The notes: generated by a model from the sequence alone, not told the origin. A stretch of DNA of 64,000 nt from Phocoena phocoena (GCF_963924675.1 NC_089225.1:82495951-82559950); one strand, 5' to 3'. Positions 1 through 12,314 are shown, counted from the stretch's first letter. Numbers and translations: made by a program.

Positions 1-1106
1 CCTGTTGCTTTTAGTATTTTCTCTTTGCCTTTAATTTTTGTCAATTTGGTTACTGTGTGTCTTGGTGTGTTCCTCCTTGGTTGTATCCTATATGGGACTC
101 TCTGTGCTTCCTGGACTTGGGTGACTATTCCTTTCCCATGTTAGGGTAGTTTTCAGCTATTATCTCCTCAAATATTTTCTCAGGCTCATTCTTTCTCTCT
201 CATCCTTCTGGGACCCCTATAATGGGAATGTAGGTTTGCTTAACATTGTCCCAGAGGTCTCTTAAACTGTCCTCATTTCTTTTTATTCTTTTTTCTTTTT
301 TCTCTTCTGTGGCAGTGAATTCCACCATTCTGTCTTCCAGCTCACTTATCCATTTTTCTGCCTCATTTATTCTGCTGTTGAGTCCTTCTAGTGTATTTTT
401 CATTTCAGTTATTTTATTTGTTCAACTTTGTTCTTTAAATCTTTTAGCTCTTTGTTAAACATTTCTTGTATCCTCTTGGTCTGTGCCTCTGTTCTTTTTC
501 CGAGATCTTGGATCATCTTTATTATCATTACTCTGAATTCTTTTTCAGGTAGATGGCCTATTTTTACTTAGTTACTCTTCTGGGGTTTTATTTTGTTCCT
601 TCATCTAAAACATCCTCCTGTGCTCTCATTTTGTCTAATTTTCTGTGTTTGCATTCCCACAGGCTGCAGGATTGTAGTTCCTCTTGCTTCTGGTATCTGC
701 CCCTTGGTGGGTGAGGCTGGTCCAAGAGGCTTGTGCAGGCTTCCTGGTGGGAGGGACTGGTGCCTGCCCACTGGTGGGTGGAGCTGAGTCTTGTCCCTCT
801 AGTGGGCAGGGCTGTGTCAAGGGATGTGTTTAGAGGCAACTATGGACTCAGGAAGACTTTAAGTAGCCTGTCTGCTAATGGGTGGGGCTGTGTTCCCACC
901 CTCTTGGTTGTTTGGCCTGAGGTGTCCCAGCACTAGAGCCTAAGGAAGTCTTATTGTGGCTTCTTCTTTGTCTTTGGAAGTAGAAGGGTTTTTTTTGTAG
1001 GTTCCAGTCCTTTTTTGTTAATGGTTCTTCAGCAGTTAGTTGTGATTTTGGTGTTTTCGTGAGAGGGGGTGAGCTCAGGTCCTTCTGCTCCACCATCTTG
1101 TCCAGA
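1..1106 (-). mobile_element. L1 5' end: 5'UTR and ORF1 start, continuing left of window
   Basis: On the minus strand, 403-200 encodes an L1 ORF1p coiled-coil-to-RRM segment (SRINEAEKWISELEDRM, then RNEDSLRDLWDNVK and IGVPEG). From about 560 to 1106 the sequence is the repeated GGTGGG-rich L1 5'UTR. It ends at 1091-1105 in the complement of GGACAAGATGGTGGAG, the usual L1 5' terminus with a YY1-type AAGATGG core. The 5' promoter end is therefore present, but the body lies outside the window. Frames are interrupted, so the element is inactive. Confidence 0.8.
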
Positions 1107-1341
1107 GATCTCTCTATTTTTCATATTTAAAAATTTAACATGGGAATTTTTTGTATCTTCCATGTCTCTATTTGATATTTTGCATCTTTCCTCTAGGTTA
1201 ATATATGGAATGAAGCTACAGAACTATTTTAATATCTTTGTAAACTAATTCTTTTTTTTTTTTTTTGAAGCAGTTTCAATTGACTGATTTTTCTTCTCAT
1301 TATTTTTATATATTTTCCTGCTTCTTTGCATTCCTGGTAAC

Positions 1342-1545
1342 TTTTTTTTTTTTGCAGTACACGGGCCTCTCACTGTTGTGGCCTCTCCTGTTGCGGAGCA
1401 CAGGCTCCAGACATGCAGGCTCAGCGGCCATGGCTCACGGGCCCAGTCGCGCCGTGGCATGTGGGATCCTCCCAGACTGGGGAACAAACCCTTGTGCCCT
1501 GCATCGGCAGGTGGACTCTCAACCACTGCGCCACCAGGGAAGCCC
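1342..1545 (-). mobile_element. CHR SINE (short, CHR-2-like)
   Basis: The T-run 1342-1353 marks the A-tail. The element then runs to the tRNA-derived head (complement of GGGCTTCCCTGGTGGCGCAG) ending at 1545. It sits at the left border of an L1 ORF2 fragment. Confidence 0.9.
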
Positions 1546-1835
1546 TATCTCTGGGCTTTCTATCCAGTTCCATTGATCTATATTTCTGTTTTTGTGCCAG
1601 TGCCATACTGTCTTGATTACTGTAACTTTGTAGTATAGTCTGAAGTCAGGGAGTCTGATTCCTCTAGCTTCATTTTTCTTTCTCACGATTGCTTTGGCTA
1701 TTCAGGGTCTTTTGTGTTTCCATACAAACGTGACATTTTTTGTTCTAGTTCTGTGAAAAATGCTATTGGTAGTTTGATAGGGATTGTATTGAATTTGTAG
1801 ATTGCTTTGGGTAGTATAGTCATTTTCACAAATCT
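1546..1835 (-). mobile_element. L1 ORF2 fragment
   Basis: The minus strand encodes the L1 ORF2 stretch that precedes the C-terminal domain (YYKATVTKTAWYWYKN-like wording, with DIDQWN visible). Only about 290 bp are retained and no tail is present. Confidence 0.7.
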
Positions 1836-2101
1836 GTGTAGCTCTCTCTTCTCCAGTACTTGATCCTACAAACTCTGGCTGCTTTGGTCTTCCTTAATAT
1901 CAGATTCCATCTCCTCTACCCAGAGAGCCTCGGCCTACGTTACATATCCAGGTGCTGCAGCCTGAAAACTCTCTTCAGGTGGTAATCTGGGGTAACATAA
2001 GCTTCAACTCATTTGTTTTCCATCTCTCAGGGATCTCTGTCCTCTGTTGCATGATGTCCAATGTCTTGAGAATCATTGTTTCATATATTTTATCCAGTTT
2101 T

Positions 2102-2475
2102 ATTTTTAATTAATATATTTATTTATTTTTAATTTTTGCTGTTTTGGGTCTTTGTTGCACGGAGGATTTCTCTAGTTGCGGTGAGTGGGGGCTACTCCTG
2201 TTGTGGTGCAGGGGCTTCTCATTGTAGTTGCTTCTCTTGTTGCGGAGCATGGGCTGTAGGCGTGCAGGCTTCAGTAGTTGTGGCATGCAGGCTCCAGTAG
2301 TTGTGGCATGCAGGCTCAGTAGATGTGGCTTGCGGGCTCTAGAGTGTAGGCTCAGTAGTTGTGTGGCACACGGGCTTAGTTGCGCCACAGCATGTGGGAT
2401 ATTCCTGGACCAGGGCTCGAACCCGTGTCCCCTGCATTGGCAGGCGGATTCCTAACCACTGCACCACCAGGGAAG
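2102..2475 (-). mobile_element. CHR SINE (long, CHR-1-like) with 12-bp TSD
   Basis: TTATCCAGTTTT occurs at 2090-2101 and 2476-2487, flanking the element exactly. The tRNA-like head is at the right end and an A/T-rich tail at the left. Internal short repeats of the 'AGTAGTTGTGG' type are typical of the long form. Confidence 0.93.
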
Positions 2476-3149
2476 TTATCCAGTTTTGTAGTTGTTTCAA
2501 GCAGGAGGGTAAATCTGGTTACTTTTTTTCCATTTTGAGTGGATGTGGAAGTTCTCTAGGCAGTTCCAACATAATGTCACATTTGGGTTTCTGCAGGAGC
2601 AGTAAAGTTGGAAGATGAAGTAGGAGATTGTAAGAGAAGTGCAAGGATAGTTTATGAGACAGAAAAGGGTATCACAAATTGGGTGAGACAAACATGTATG
2701 TTATTGTGGGACTTAGGGTATATTATTGGTCTAAAGTAAATCCCAAGAACAGCCTGTTTGTGTAGCAACACCTTTGATGGTATAGTTTCCAGTCCCCACT
2801 GTCATGGCTCCTCCAGTCATAATGACTCTCAACCTTGTGTGTACCATCACTGACAGAGTTAGGTGCCATGTAGGATACCAAAATGAATGACTTGAAAGTT
2901 TGCCTCAAAGGAACTAAATGTCTATTACATGAGATATTTAACTTTATACAGTATAGAAAATGGTAAAATTGATAATAGGAATATAGATAAAATTATATAA
3001 GAATTCCGAGGAAGAAGACATTACTTACAAGGAACAGAACTGACATTTTAATGAGCACTGGACATTGGACTTAGTGCTTTATATTTTTTGGTTAAAGCAC
3101 TTGGCATTTTGCCTGGCATAAAGTAAGTGTTTTTTTATTATTATACCTT

Positions 3150-3535
3150 GGACTTGTGGTTAGGAGCATACGCTAGGGTTTGAATCCTACTTCCTCTTTA
3201 TTAGCTGGACAGATTACTGAGACTTTCAGTTTTTCTTTTTTTTTTTTCGGTACATGGGTCTCTCAATGTTGTGGCCTCTCCCATTGAGGAGCACAGGCTC
3301 CGGACGCGCAGGCTCAGCAGCCATGGCTCACGGGCCTAGCCGCTCCACGGCGTGTGGTATCTTCCCGGACCAGGGCACGAACCCGCACCCCTGCATCGGC
3401 AGGTGGACTCTCAACCACTGTGCCACCAGGGAAGCCCAGTTTTTCATTTTTTTAATCTGAGGGTATATTAGTAGTAGCTACCTAACTGAATTGTTATGAG
3501 GATTTAGTGAGTTAACCCATGTTAAGATCTTAAAG
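3150..3535 (+). repeat. MIR element split by a CHR SINE
   Basis: The left half (3150-3226) has the MIR-like 'gttaggagca..gggtttgaatcctac..ttagctg' order. The right half (3446-3535) continues with 'ggtatattagtagtagctacct..ttgttatgaggatttagtgagttaa'. The two halves join across the inserted SINE. Confidence 0.75.
3236..3436 (-). mobile_element. CHR SINE (short) inserted in MIR
   Basis: CAGTTTTTC at 3227-3235 and 3437-3445 is the target duplication. A T-rich tail is at the left and the tRNA-like head ends at 3436. Confidence 0.92.
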
Positions 3536-3661
3536 ACAATCTGATATGTGCTTCTGAATATATGTTAATTTTTATAATTAATTTTATTAATAATGAGCTT
3601 TAAAATCCTGAAACGTAAGCATTATCCTTAACTTTCAAGGTGGTGTATCTGTTAGGGAGCA

Positions 3662-4016
3662 TCTTTTTTGTTTGTTTGTTTAATTAATGAATTTTTGGCT
3701 GTGTTGGGTCTTCATTGCTGCGTGTGGGCTTTCTCTGGTTCCAGTGAGCGGGGGCTACTCTTCGTTGCAATGCGTGGGCTTCTCATTGCAGTGGCTTCTC
3801 TTGTTGTGGAGCATGGGCTCTAGATGCGTGGGCTTCAGTAGTTGCGTCACGTGGGCTCAGTAGTTGTGGCTCGCGGGCTGTAGAGCGCAGGCTTAGTAGT
3901 TGTGGTGCACGGGCTTAGTTGCTCCGTGGCATGTGGGATCTCCTCAGACCAGGGATCGAATCCGTGTCCTTTGCACTGGCAGGCAGATTCTTAACCACTG
4001 CACCACCAGGGAAGTC
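3662..4016 (-). mobile_element. CHR SINE (long) with 13-bp TSD
   Basis: CTGTTAGGGAGCA is found at 3649-3661 and again at 4017-4029. The tail is built of TTTG/TTAA repeats. Confidence 0.94.
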
Positions 4017-4029
4017 CTGTTAGGGAGCA

Positions 4030-5165
4030 CCTTTGACTGGTCACAATAGAGACATGATTATGTTGGCTTAACCAAATAAAGAGTTTTTCTTTTTTTCTGT
4101 GAAACTAAGTCCAAAGGCAGTCTTCCAGACTGGCCAGAGGTGGTTGCTCCACCTCCAGCATTGATTAGAGACCAGGCAGGAAGAATAGAATAGGCAAAAG
4201 GTCTGAGCTAGATGAGTAAGCCAAAGGTCTTTCTCAGAAGATCCAACAGTAACTTCTACTTTTAACTTACTGTTTAGAACTGTTGTATAATCACCCTAGT
4301 TACAAGGATGCTAGGAAATGTATCTCTTTTTATTTTATTTTTCTTTTACTGTAGCTCTTTTTAAAGGGTACATTACCACCCCAAGAAAGATTGTGTTTTA
4401 ATAAGAGAGAAAGAATTCATTGAATATCATTTAGGCCACTAATGGTGTCTCCCACAAATGTGAGAGCCGAAATTCAGAAATTCTGTAACTTGCCTGAGGT
4501 TGTTACATAAACTATTAAGTGATAAAGCTCATATTGTTAACAAAGTCTGACCAATACAACTCCACGTTACTTTTGCTACACAGTCCAGAAAAGCAAGTGA
4601 TCTTTTCATGGTAGGATCTTTAGGTTGAATCTTTCATGACAGGATATGGACATGAGATTAAACTGCAGATATATAAAATTCAAGGAGCAAGTATGCACAT
4701 TTGGGGGTGCTAGTAAGTTCATTTTGGTGAGAACTTTAGGATCCAGGGAAGGAAAAAGCTGGGAAAAGATTAAAAAGATAAGACAGGTTAAATGGTAATA
4801 ATTCTACAGGGCCAGGCTGAGAATTTTACATTTTGCTTAGCTTGTGTTAAAAGTCTTATTTAAATGATATATTAAAGTAGCCTGTTGAATCAAAAAGCTT
4901 TCCTAAAATCTGGATGAAAAAAATTAAGCTTCACAGATTTCTGAAAATAGATATGGTGATCAAATGCAAATGGTAAGATAATTTACTGGTTACCATAGTA
5001 AAATTGTATAACAATTGTCTGGCTGTGACTATTGCATCTGTAATTGCTTTTAGAAACTCTTGTGTTTTTTACATTTCTATTCTATAAGAACCCTCTAAAA
5101 TCTTAAAGATGGACGTTCAGCAAAACATGTCTCCTGCCTTTTGGAGCTTACTTTCCAGTAGGGGG
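4030..5165. other. Unassigned intergenic sequence
   Basis: AT-rich with no open frame, RNA fold or repeat that I recognise. Confidence 0.4.
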
Positions 5166-5189
5166 CGATAGACAATAAATAATAAACAT

Positions 5190-5312
5190 AATAAGTAAGT
5201 ATATATAAACATATTAAGTATATTGTATGTACTTATATGTGTATTGTACTTATATGTGTATTATGTACTTATTATATGTATTATTATGTGTATGAAGTAC
5301 TTATATGTTAGG
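5190..5312. repeat. AT-rich degenerate minisatellite
   Basis: Imperfect repeats of TGTACTTATATGTGTAT and relatives occur in tandem (for example around 5227-5300). Confidence 0.7.
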
Positions 5313-5319
5313 TTGATAA

Positions 5320-5780
5320 ATAATATGGAATGAAAATGGAACAGAGAAAGGGAAATATAGGATTCAGTGTGGAGAGAATTTCCGTTTTAAATAGGGCAAT
5401 CTGAGTGGCCTCATTAAGAAGGTATATGTAAGCAAATTAGAGAGTAGGAGAGTTAGTCATGCAGATACATGAAGAGTAGTGCAGTAAGAGAGAACTGTAA
5501 GAATGGGAAGTGCTTGCTCTGCCTGAAGAAGCATGGGTACCTCTTACATGGATGGATGACAAGACAGACTACATGGGTAAAGATGCTAGTAGGTGGGTAC
5601 AAGTGAGAATCTGGAAATTATCTTCTGATTAATTCAGTTTTCTCAGTGAAATAAGAAGCAAGGGCCTTAGGGGAGTGTGGAGATTGGTGTGGGGGGGAAG
5701 TGTGTTAGGGAGTTGAGAAAAGCTAGTAGGAGAGTAATTAGACTAGGCAAGAATATTATTAATAGCCCTACTTGATTAAG
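5320..5780. repeat. Ancient interspersed repeat, copy A of a family seen several times here
   Basis: The text resembles the purine-rich, non-coding repeat also seen at 10540-11680, 31560-32130, 41640-42000, 53260-53640 and 55100-55960. Shared wording includes 'gggcaatctgagtggc' and 'gcagtaagagag'. I cannot name the family securely. Confidence 0.35.
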
Positions 5781-6129
5781 GATTCATCTGAGGTTATGTT
5801 CATAATAACCTCAGCATGTTTGTGTGTTTTTCTCCACTCCTGGGCAACAGTGACTGAGTATTTTTTGAGAACCAGACACTGTGTTACCTGCTGGTTGTAA
5901 AAAAGATTAACAAAACCTAATCTTAGTCCTACAGGGACTCACAGTGTAGTGGCAGACAGTTAATACAATCAATGAATTGTAAAGTGGTGCAATAAGTATT
6001 GATACTATCAATTGTAAAAAAAAAAGAAAAACCATTTTAAATCAAAGAATTTCCAGATGGGTGAACAATTCAGGTTGTGTAGGGACTAGCAGATTAGTCT
6101 AGAAAGGCAGAAGACTGTGAAATACTTCT

Positions 6130-6490
6130 AAACTCTCACCTCCCTTTGTCCAATCAAAAAATACTATGTAAAACCTTTGTCTAATCCCGCTCAGATCCTC
6201 TGCTTTGAAACGCATCTTAAACCAGATCCGCAAAACTCATAAATATTGTACCTCTGACTTCTCTGTGAGACACTGCTAAGACTATCAAGACAGTATTCTC
6301 CCTTACTGCAGTAAGCAAAAAACTCAGTTTTGCTTTATCAACAGGTTATTTTGGAGGTATTTTAAAGGAGCCAATATTTGACTGTCTTGGAGGTCTCATC
6401 AAAATCTGGTCAACTTGGAAACAGCGTGTTTTACTGAGGCCCTTTGAGCCTCCTGCACAGGGTCTGTCCAATGACGACGGTGAGGTAAGT
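6130..6490 (+). mobile_element. LTR-like remnant and leader of an old endogenous retrovirus
   Basis: Positions 6279-6370 match 10392-10485 almost base for base, including CTTACTGCAGTAAGCA and TTTGCTTTATCAACAGGTTATTT. This supports two LTRs of one element. Downstream, 6376-6490 looks like a primer-binding/leader region ending in a splice-donor-like GGTGAGGTAAGT. The element is decayed and non-functional. Confidence 0.5.
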
Positions 6491-6494
6491 TCAT

Positions 6495-7555
6495 ATTGGG
6501 TTTGAGTTCTGATTTCTTATTTTTTTTAAATCAGACACTCCAAATGCAAATGCTAAGTTTAGTTTGTTTAGTTTGAGAGTAATATCTAGGAATTAGAAAC
6601 TCTTTTAAAAAATCCATTGATTGATCAGTTTGAAAAACTCTTATTTTGGGTAGAAATCTGCATTATTACTAACAATACTACTGTTTGTCCTCATCATTTC
6701 TTCATTGTGCGTCTATAAGAGGAAGTTCATAGGGATGAAGATGGGAGTAAGTTTTGTATGTTCAGAAGGTTTCTCTTCAGACTGGCATCCTTTGGAAAAA
6801 CTGTCTCAAGGTCATTTATGAAAATCTTATCAGAACTTTACTTACTCTTGTTTTATTTTGTCCATTGGAAGTCTAGTTCTCTTTGTAGGGGAGGGTCCCC
6901 AAGATACAAGGTGCACAAGATTTGACTTACTGTTGCTAGACTCATAGGTTTATCTTTAGTTCTGTACCCACTCTGGGCTGAACTCCTGCATCTTGTCTGT
7001 ATTTATACTAGGATCAGAATGTGTCATCTTATCTTTCTAATGATATTTGGAATTACAGTGGTTACTTTGGGGAACTTTTGTTATGAACAAAATTGTTCCT
7101 TTTGGGAGGCACTTTGAACCAAAAAAAGAAGAAATATCCCAAACATACAATTGTCTACATTTTAAGGCAAGGGGAAACTTCCAAAATATATTCAAGGGAT
7201 TATGAAATTGCCTCTTTAAAAGATTCCTTGGCAAAGACAAGGAGAAAATGTGAAAAAATTAAAACCATCTTTTCCAGATCCCTTCAAATCACAATTTGAA
7301 TGTAATGTCCTTTATTCTATTTTCCTCATCCTGTGTTCCTCCATTTCCTTCTCTTCTGTCTCACCTTCGACTTTTTCTTCTTCCCTTCATAACAGCTCAG
7401 GAGGAGATGGTCTTCTTTATTGAAAAGAGAAAGATTACTTTGTTTAATATGAGACCCCCCCTCATTTCTATACTTTAAGTATCAATAACTACTAGCTTTT
7501 TAATCATACAAATCAGATTGTCAAGGGACCTGAATTAATGTTTAAATCAATTATA
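6495..7555. other. Unassigned, probably decayed provirus interior
   Basis: The open frames here are under 70 codons and match nothing I know. The position between the paired LTR-like copies is the only reason to suspect retroviral origin. Confidence 0.3.
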
Positions 7556-7560
7556 ATGAC

Positions 7561-7657
7561 CCTTTCCCTCTCTTTTCTCTTTCTCTCCTCTCTCTCCCTC
7601 TCTCTCTTTCTCTCACTCCCTCTCTCTCTCCTTCTCTCCCTCCCTCCCTCTCCCCGT
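7561..7657. repeat. TC-rich low-complexity tract
   Basis: About 95 bases of nearly pure pyrimidine on the + strand, made of TCTC and CCCTC units. Could form triplex or H-DNA. Confidence 0.85.
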
Positions 7658-7659
7658 GC

Positions 7660-8303
7660 ACATATGTCAAAATAATTTTCCTGAATCGGTTTTCCCTTCT
7701 CCTTAATTAAGGAAAGATAATTAGTCTTTTACAATAATAATTTTGTATTTGACTAAAGCTGGCTCCCTCTCATTTTTTCTGTCTGTTCCCCTTTTCCTTT
7801 TCCCTCCATAGGGAAACATTAAAGATTAGTTGATGAAAACAATTATTCTGTCATTATGTGCTCACTCTAGGAATGTCTAATGAAGAATTTCTAAAATGGA
7901 AAGAAAAATAATGAAACTTTTTGTTTCTTTTCTTTAAAATTGCTTTTAAGAGATATTTCTGGTTAAAACTATAAGGAAAGAAAAAAAGAGGTCTTGGTTC
8001 CAAGATGAAGGGCTTTGAAACACGATTTAAAGATTTTTTGTAATTTTATTTATGAATATGAAGTTTATATATTATATAGAAAATTTTAATAGAATATTCC
8101 TGATAAATAGTTGAATCATTGGACAAATTAGAGTGAATTAATTGTACTGATTTGAAGGACTGAAAAACATTTATATTTCCTGACTTTAATATGTGAAATT
8201 ACTGCCAACACAGTATTCTAGGTTATACAAGAAGATTGAACATCTCATAATTTAAACTTTCTATATTTTTGCATTGGCTTGATGGGACAGATGAGGTAGC
8301 ATT
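7660..8303. other. Unassigned AT-rich sequence
   Basis: No gene or recognisable repeat seen. Confidence 0.4.
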
Positions 8304-8318
8304 ATAGTTATTATTTCT

Positions 8319-8662
8319 TTTATTTATTTATTGTTTTTTTTTAGCTGCGCTGGGTCTTTGTTGCTGCCCGTGGGCTTTCTCTAGTTGCAGTGAGTGGGGA
8401 CTACTCCTCATTGCGGTGCACAGCCTTCTCATTGCAGTGGCTTCTGTTGTGGCAGAGCATGGGCTCTAGGTGCGTTGGTTTCAGTAGTTGTGGCACATAG
8501 GCTCAGTAGTTGTGGCTTGCAGGCTCTAGAGCACAGGCTCAGTAGTTGTGGCGCACGGGCTTAGTTGCTCTGTGGCATGTGAGATCTTCTGGACCAGGGC
8601 TCAAACACATGTCCCCTGCATTGGCAGGTGGATTCTTAACCACTGCGCCACCAGGGAAGCCC
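8319..8662 (-). mobile_element. CHR SINE (long) with 15-bp TSD
   Basis: ATAGTTATTATTTCT flanks it at 8304-8318 and 8663-8677 without mismatch. Confidence 0.95.
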
Positions 8663-9269
8663 ATAGTTATTATTTCTACAAGTTGTTTAACATTACAAAA
8701 ATTAGAATCATGATTAACTAGGTAAAATTATAATGATGGGTATCTTAAAAAGATTATCTTATGATATTTTTATAATATCAAAATTCTTAAGAACTTTATA
8801 TTTAACTAAAATTGTAATATCTAGATCCTTAGGTAACTTAAATAGGTTAGACAAATATTAAACTGAGTTAATTGATACATAATCTTTGAATAATTAGACA
8901 AAATCTAAAGAAAAAAATGAGAGACGAAACACTGGTCACTAAATAGTTTTATCTAACTGTTGTTACTGTACATTTAAATATAGATATAGATTTGAAGGAT
9001 GTGAAAATGACTTTGAATTTTGTTATATACATAGCCTCCTTAAAATGTATAAAGATAAAATGACAGGCATGCCCATTAGAAAAATAGCTAAACAGTTCCT
9101 GCTTTTCTGTCTTCTAGTTTTGTCTGGGGGAAAACAAATTTGGTCACCTAGGTTAATGCAGCAATTAGGACTGTATTTAGTATAATTTCAAAGAGGTATG
9201 AATATGTATGCAAAGTAATTTATATGGTTTGTTTCTTGAAGAAATTGCTTTACGTAAGATGGTGAGTTC

Positions 9270-9880
9270 ATAGAATGCTGAAATGGCCTTCTAAAAGCAG
9301 AGCTACAGCATTAACTCAGAGGCAACATTCTGAAAGTTTGAGTGCCATCCTTGGTGCATTAAATCAGAGACCTCTTTATGGTGCTGTGTTCCCAACAGGA
9401 AGAATACATGGGACATTAATAACCAGGGGGCAGAAGCAGGACTGGCTCCATTTACCATCATTCCCAATGACACACTGGGAGGTTTTGTGCTTCCCACCCC
9501 TTTAATTCTGAGCCCTGCAGGGTTGGAGGTCCTGGTCCCCAAAGGGAGCATACTCTTGCCAGGAGGAACACAGAGTTTTTATTGAACTATAAGGTATGCT
9601 GATGGCAGTACATTTTGGAGTCCTTGTATCCAGGCACCAGCAAGTAAGAAGAGGCATCAGCATTCTGGCAGGGGTGATGGACCCTAATCAGTTGGAGGAG
9701 GTAGGGCAGGGGGACTACATGTGGAACCCAGATGATCCATTTGGGCACCTTTTGGTACTCCTGTGTCCCACTGTAACAGTGAATAGACTCATGCAGCAAT
9801 GTCGGCATGAGAACAATATGATTGCTAAGACCTTTCAGGAGTTAAGATTTGAGTCACACCACCTGTAAGCCACCAAGACC
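9270..9880 (+). pseudogene. ERVL-type pol 3' remnant with dUTPase
   Basis: The frame from 9275 contains LNQRPLYGAVFPTGRIHG, which I recognise as the tail of the ERVL integrase region. Further on are GLEVLVPKG-like wording and AGVMDP near 9671, then DPFGHLLVLLCP, corresponding to conserved blocks of the dUTPase that ERVL elements carry at the end of pol. ERVL lacks env, so a direct transition to the 3' LTR is expected and seen. Stop codons (9506 and later) and frameshifts break the frame, and the usual catalytic neighbourhood is altered, so it cannot encode an enzyme. The remnant sits between the two LTR-like copies in the same orientation. Confidence 0.65.
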
Positions 9881-10214
9881 TGATGAGGTGATAGCTGATG
9901 GTGAGGGAGAGCATGTGTACCACTTGTGACCCCAGAGATCAACAGCAGTGTCAGAGGTCCCATCTGAGTTTCCCCTCAGAAAGGCCCACAAGAACCACAG
10001 AAGACCTGTACCCTGAAGCTGTGGGTAGACATGTCTGTTCAGCACAAGGGTGAGCCTTGACAGCTATGAAAATGACCCACTCAGAGCTTTTGCTTCAAGT
10101 GGAGTAATCGACCAGTGGCCCCAGCTGCTATGCTCTGAATCTACCATGGTGCTTGTTCAGAGGCTATGCTTCTCACAGGCTGCTCCCAGCCAGTGGCTGA
10201 GTGTGGCAAAGGTA

Positions 10215-10490
10215 CTAAAGCAGGCCCATTTCTGTGAGAAGGACTCTTTGATGGGTAACTTTGGCTTGGGGTTTCCCTGTCAGCCCTGCAGACTTTACCC
10301 AATACCTATCAAATCCTTGCATTGAAAAGCTCAACTTAAACTAGACCCCCCCAAAACTCACAAACATCTCTCCTTTGTTCTTCCCCCTCAGAGACACTGT
10401 TAAGATTGTCAAGGTAGTATTTTTCCTTACTACAGTAAGCAGGAAATTTAGTTTTGCTTTATCAACAGGTTATTTGGTGGTATTTTCAGG
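10215..10490 (+). mobile_element. LTR-like remnant (3' LTR partner)
   Basis: This is the second copy of the sequence at 6130-6370. The best-matching part is 10330-10485. It follows the dUTPase remnant directly. Confidence 0.5.
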
Positions 10491-10539
10491 GAGATAGCAT
10501 TCAACAGATGAAAAGAAGCCAAAATTCAAAAGCAGGGGG

Positions 10540-11680
10540 AAGACCTTCACAGGTAAAAGCAACAGTAAATGCAAAGGCCTTGAGGTAAAAAAAAACAAAA
10601 ATGTGTTAAAGGGCTGAAAAAAGTCAGTGTGACATAAACTTAGAGAGCAATAGGGAAAATGGTATGAGATGAGGTCAGTCATGTACAGAAGGCCTTGGAG
10701 TCCATGGTAATCATAGGGTCAATTTCATTCTGAGTACAGCAAAAACCATTAGAATTTTTTTTTTTTTTTTTTTTGCGGTACGCTGGCCTCTCACTGTCGT
10801 GGCCTCTCCTGCTGTGGAGCACAGGCTCCGGACGCGCAGGCTCAGCGGCCATGGCTCACGGTCCCAGCCACTCTGCGGCACGTGGGATCCTCCCAGACCG
10901 GGGCACGAACCCGTGTCCCCTGCATTGGCAGGCGGACTCTCAACCACTGCACCACCAGGGAAGCCCTAGAAAATTTTTAGAGGAGAAGTGATAAACCTTG
11001 CCTTATATGTTGTAGGAGAATATATTATAGAAGGACATGAATGGAAATGGGGAGAGCAATTAGGAAGTTACTGCAATTGCACAACTGAGAGCTTAGGTGA
11101 CTTGGAACTAGAATGATAGCGATACAGCAAGCAAAGAGAAATGGACAGATTCACGATATATTTTAGAGAGAGAATCAAGACTTGCTGATTGAGGGGCTGT
11201 TGGGGAGGGGGTGTGGGAATGGTGAGTGAAAGAAGGAGAAGAGCGAAGAATGTCTCCAGGGTTTTAGCCTTGAGCAACTGTATGGATGATAGTGAATTTT
11301 ACTGAGTTGAGGAAGACGGGTTGAATAGAGTCAGAAGAGAAAAGCAGGAGCTGTCTTTGGACTGGTTAGTTTGATTTCCAGGTGGAAGTGTTTAGTAGGC
11401 ACTTAGAAATACAAATCTAGATAAACATTTTTGTGATTTATCAACATATGGATGGTATTTAAAAACAGAAAACAGAGAAGAAATGTAGATAAAGAAGAGA
11501 ATGACAAGGATCTAGCCCTGGGGCCTCTAACACTTAGGTTTGGTAGAGCAGCAAAAATGGCTAAGAAATTAAAAGGAACACCAACAATGCTTCACACTGG
11601 TCAATTGAGTCCACTTTGGAACCTGTTAAGGAACATAGGAGTAGGAAATACCTCAGATTAGTTGCTAATTGAAGCAATCT
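10540..11680. repeat. Ancient interspersed repeat, copy B, split by a SINE
   Basis: Wording such as 'aaggccttgaggta', 'ccatggtaatcatagg', 'cagggttttagccttgagcaactg' and 'ggatctagccctggggcctctaacactta' follows the order of a long, old mammalian repeat. The copy resumes after the SINE at 10757-10966. Confidence 0.45.
10757..10966 (-). mobile_element. CHR SINE (short)
   Basis: A T-run of about 19 at the left end, with an intact head ending AGGGAAGCCC at the right. The flanks share an approximate TAGAATTTTT duplication. Confidence 0.92.
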
Positions 11681-11689
11681 CTTCAGTCC

Positions 11690-12066
11690 CTTAGTCAACA
11701 AATACATATTCAGTGTATTATAAACAAGGGTCTCCAAGAGACACTGCAATATAAGGTAACTACAGCCTAAATGCCCTTTAATATACCATATTCACATGTA
11801 ACACTCCCCCACGTGAGGAGATTCAGAATTTCTAGGCTTGATTATAAAAATATTTCAGAAAAGTCTTTTTCTAGTCTTCTGCTTTCTATTCTTTTTTTTT
11901 TGGAACTAACTACCTTAAACTATCAACTTTTTGTTATCTTTTTATACTTTATTCAGTTTTATATTTAATACATTATTAAACTTTTTCACTTATTTTGCTT
12001 TCACCTAAAATATGGTTAAGTGACAGTACACATTCTGGCTTTAAGAAGGTGATTAGAATTATGTAA
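11690..12066. other. Unassigned sequence
   Basis: AT-rich with no recognised content. Confidence 0.4.
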
Positions 12067-12080
12067 ATATATTAACTGTC

Positions 12081-12270
12081 GGGCTTCCCTGGTGGCGCAG
12101 CGGTTGAGAGTCCGCCTGTTGATTCAGGGGACGCGGGTTCGTGCCCCGGTCTGGGAAGGTCCCACATGCCGCGGAGCGGCTGGGCCCGTGAGCCATGGCC
12201 GCTGAGCCTGCGCGTCGGGAGCCTGCGCTCCGCAACAGGAGAGGCCACAACAGTGAGAGGCCCGCGTACC

Positions 12271-12307
<37 letters not shown>
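12081..12307 (+). mobile_element. CHR SINE (short) with 14-bp TSD
   Basis: ATATATTAACTGTC at 12067-12080 recurs at 12308-12321. The A-tail (about 29) is long and the body is close to consensus, suggesting a young copy. Confidence 0.95.

Positions 12308-12314
<7 letters not shown>

Noticed and set aside
12081..12180. tRNA-like A and B boxes at the heads of SINEs
   Set aside because: They belong to tRNA-derived SINEs; no cloverleaf with intact acceptor stem was seen, so no tRNA gene is called anywhere.
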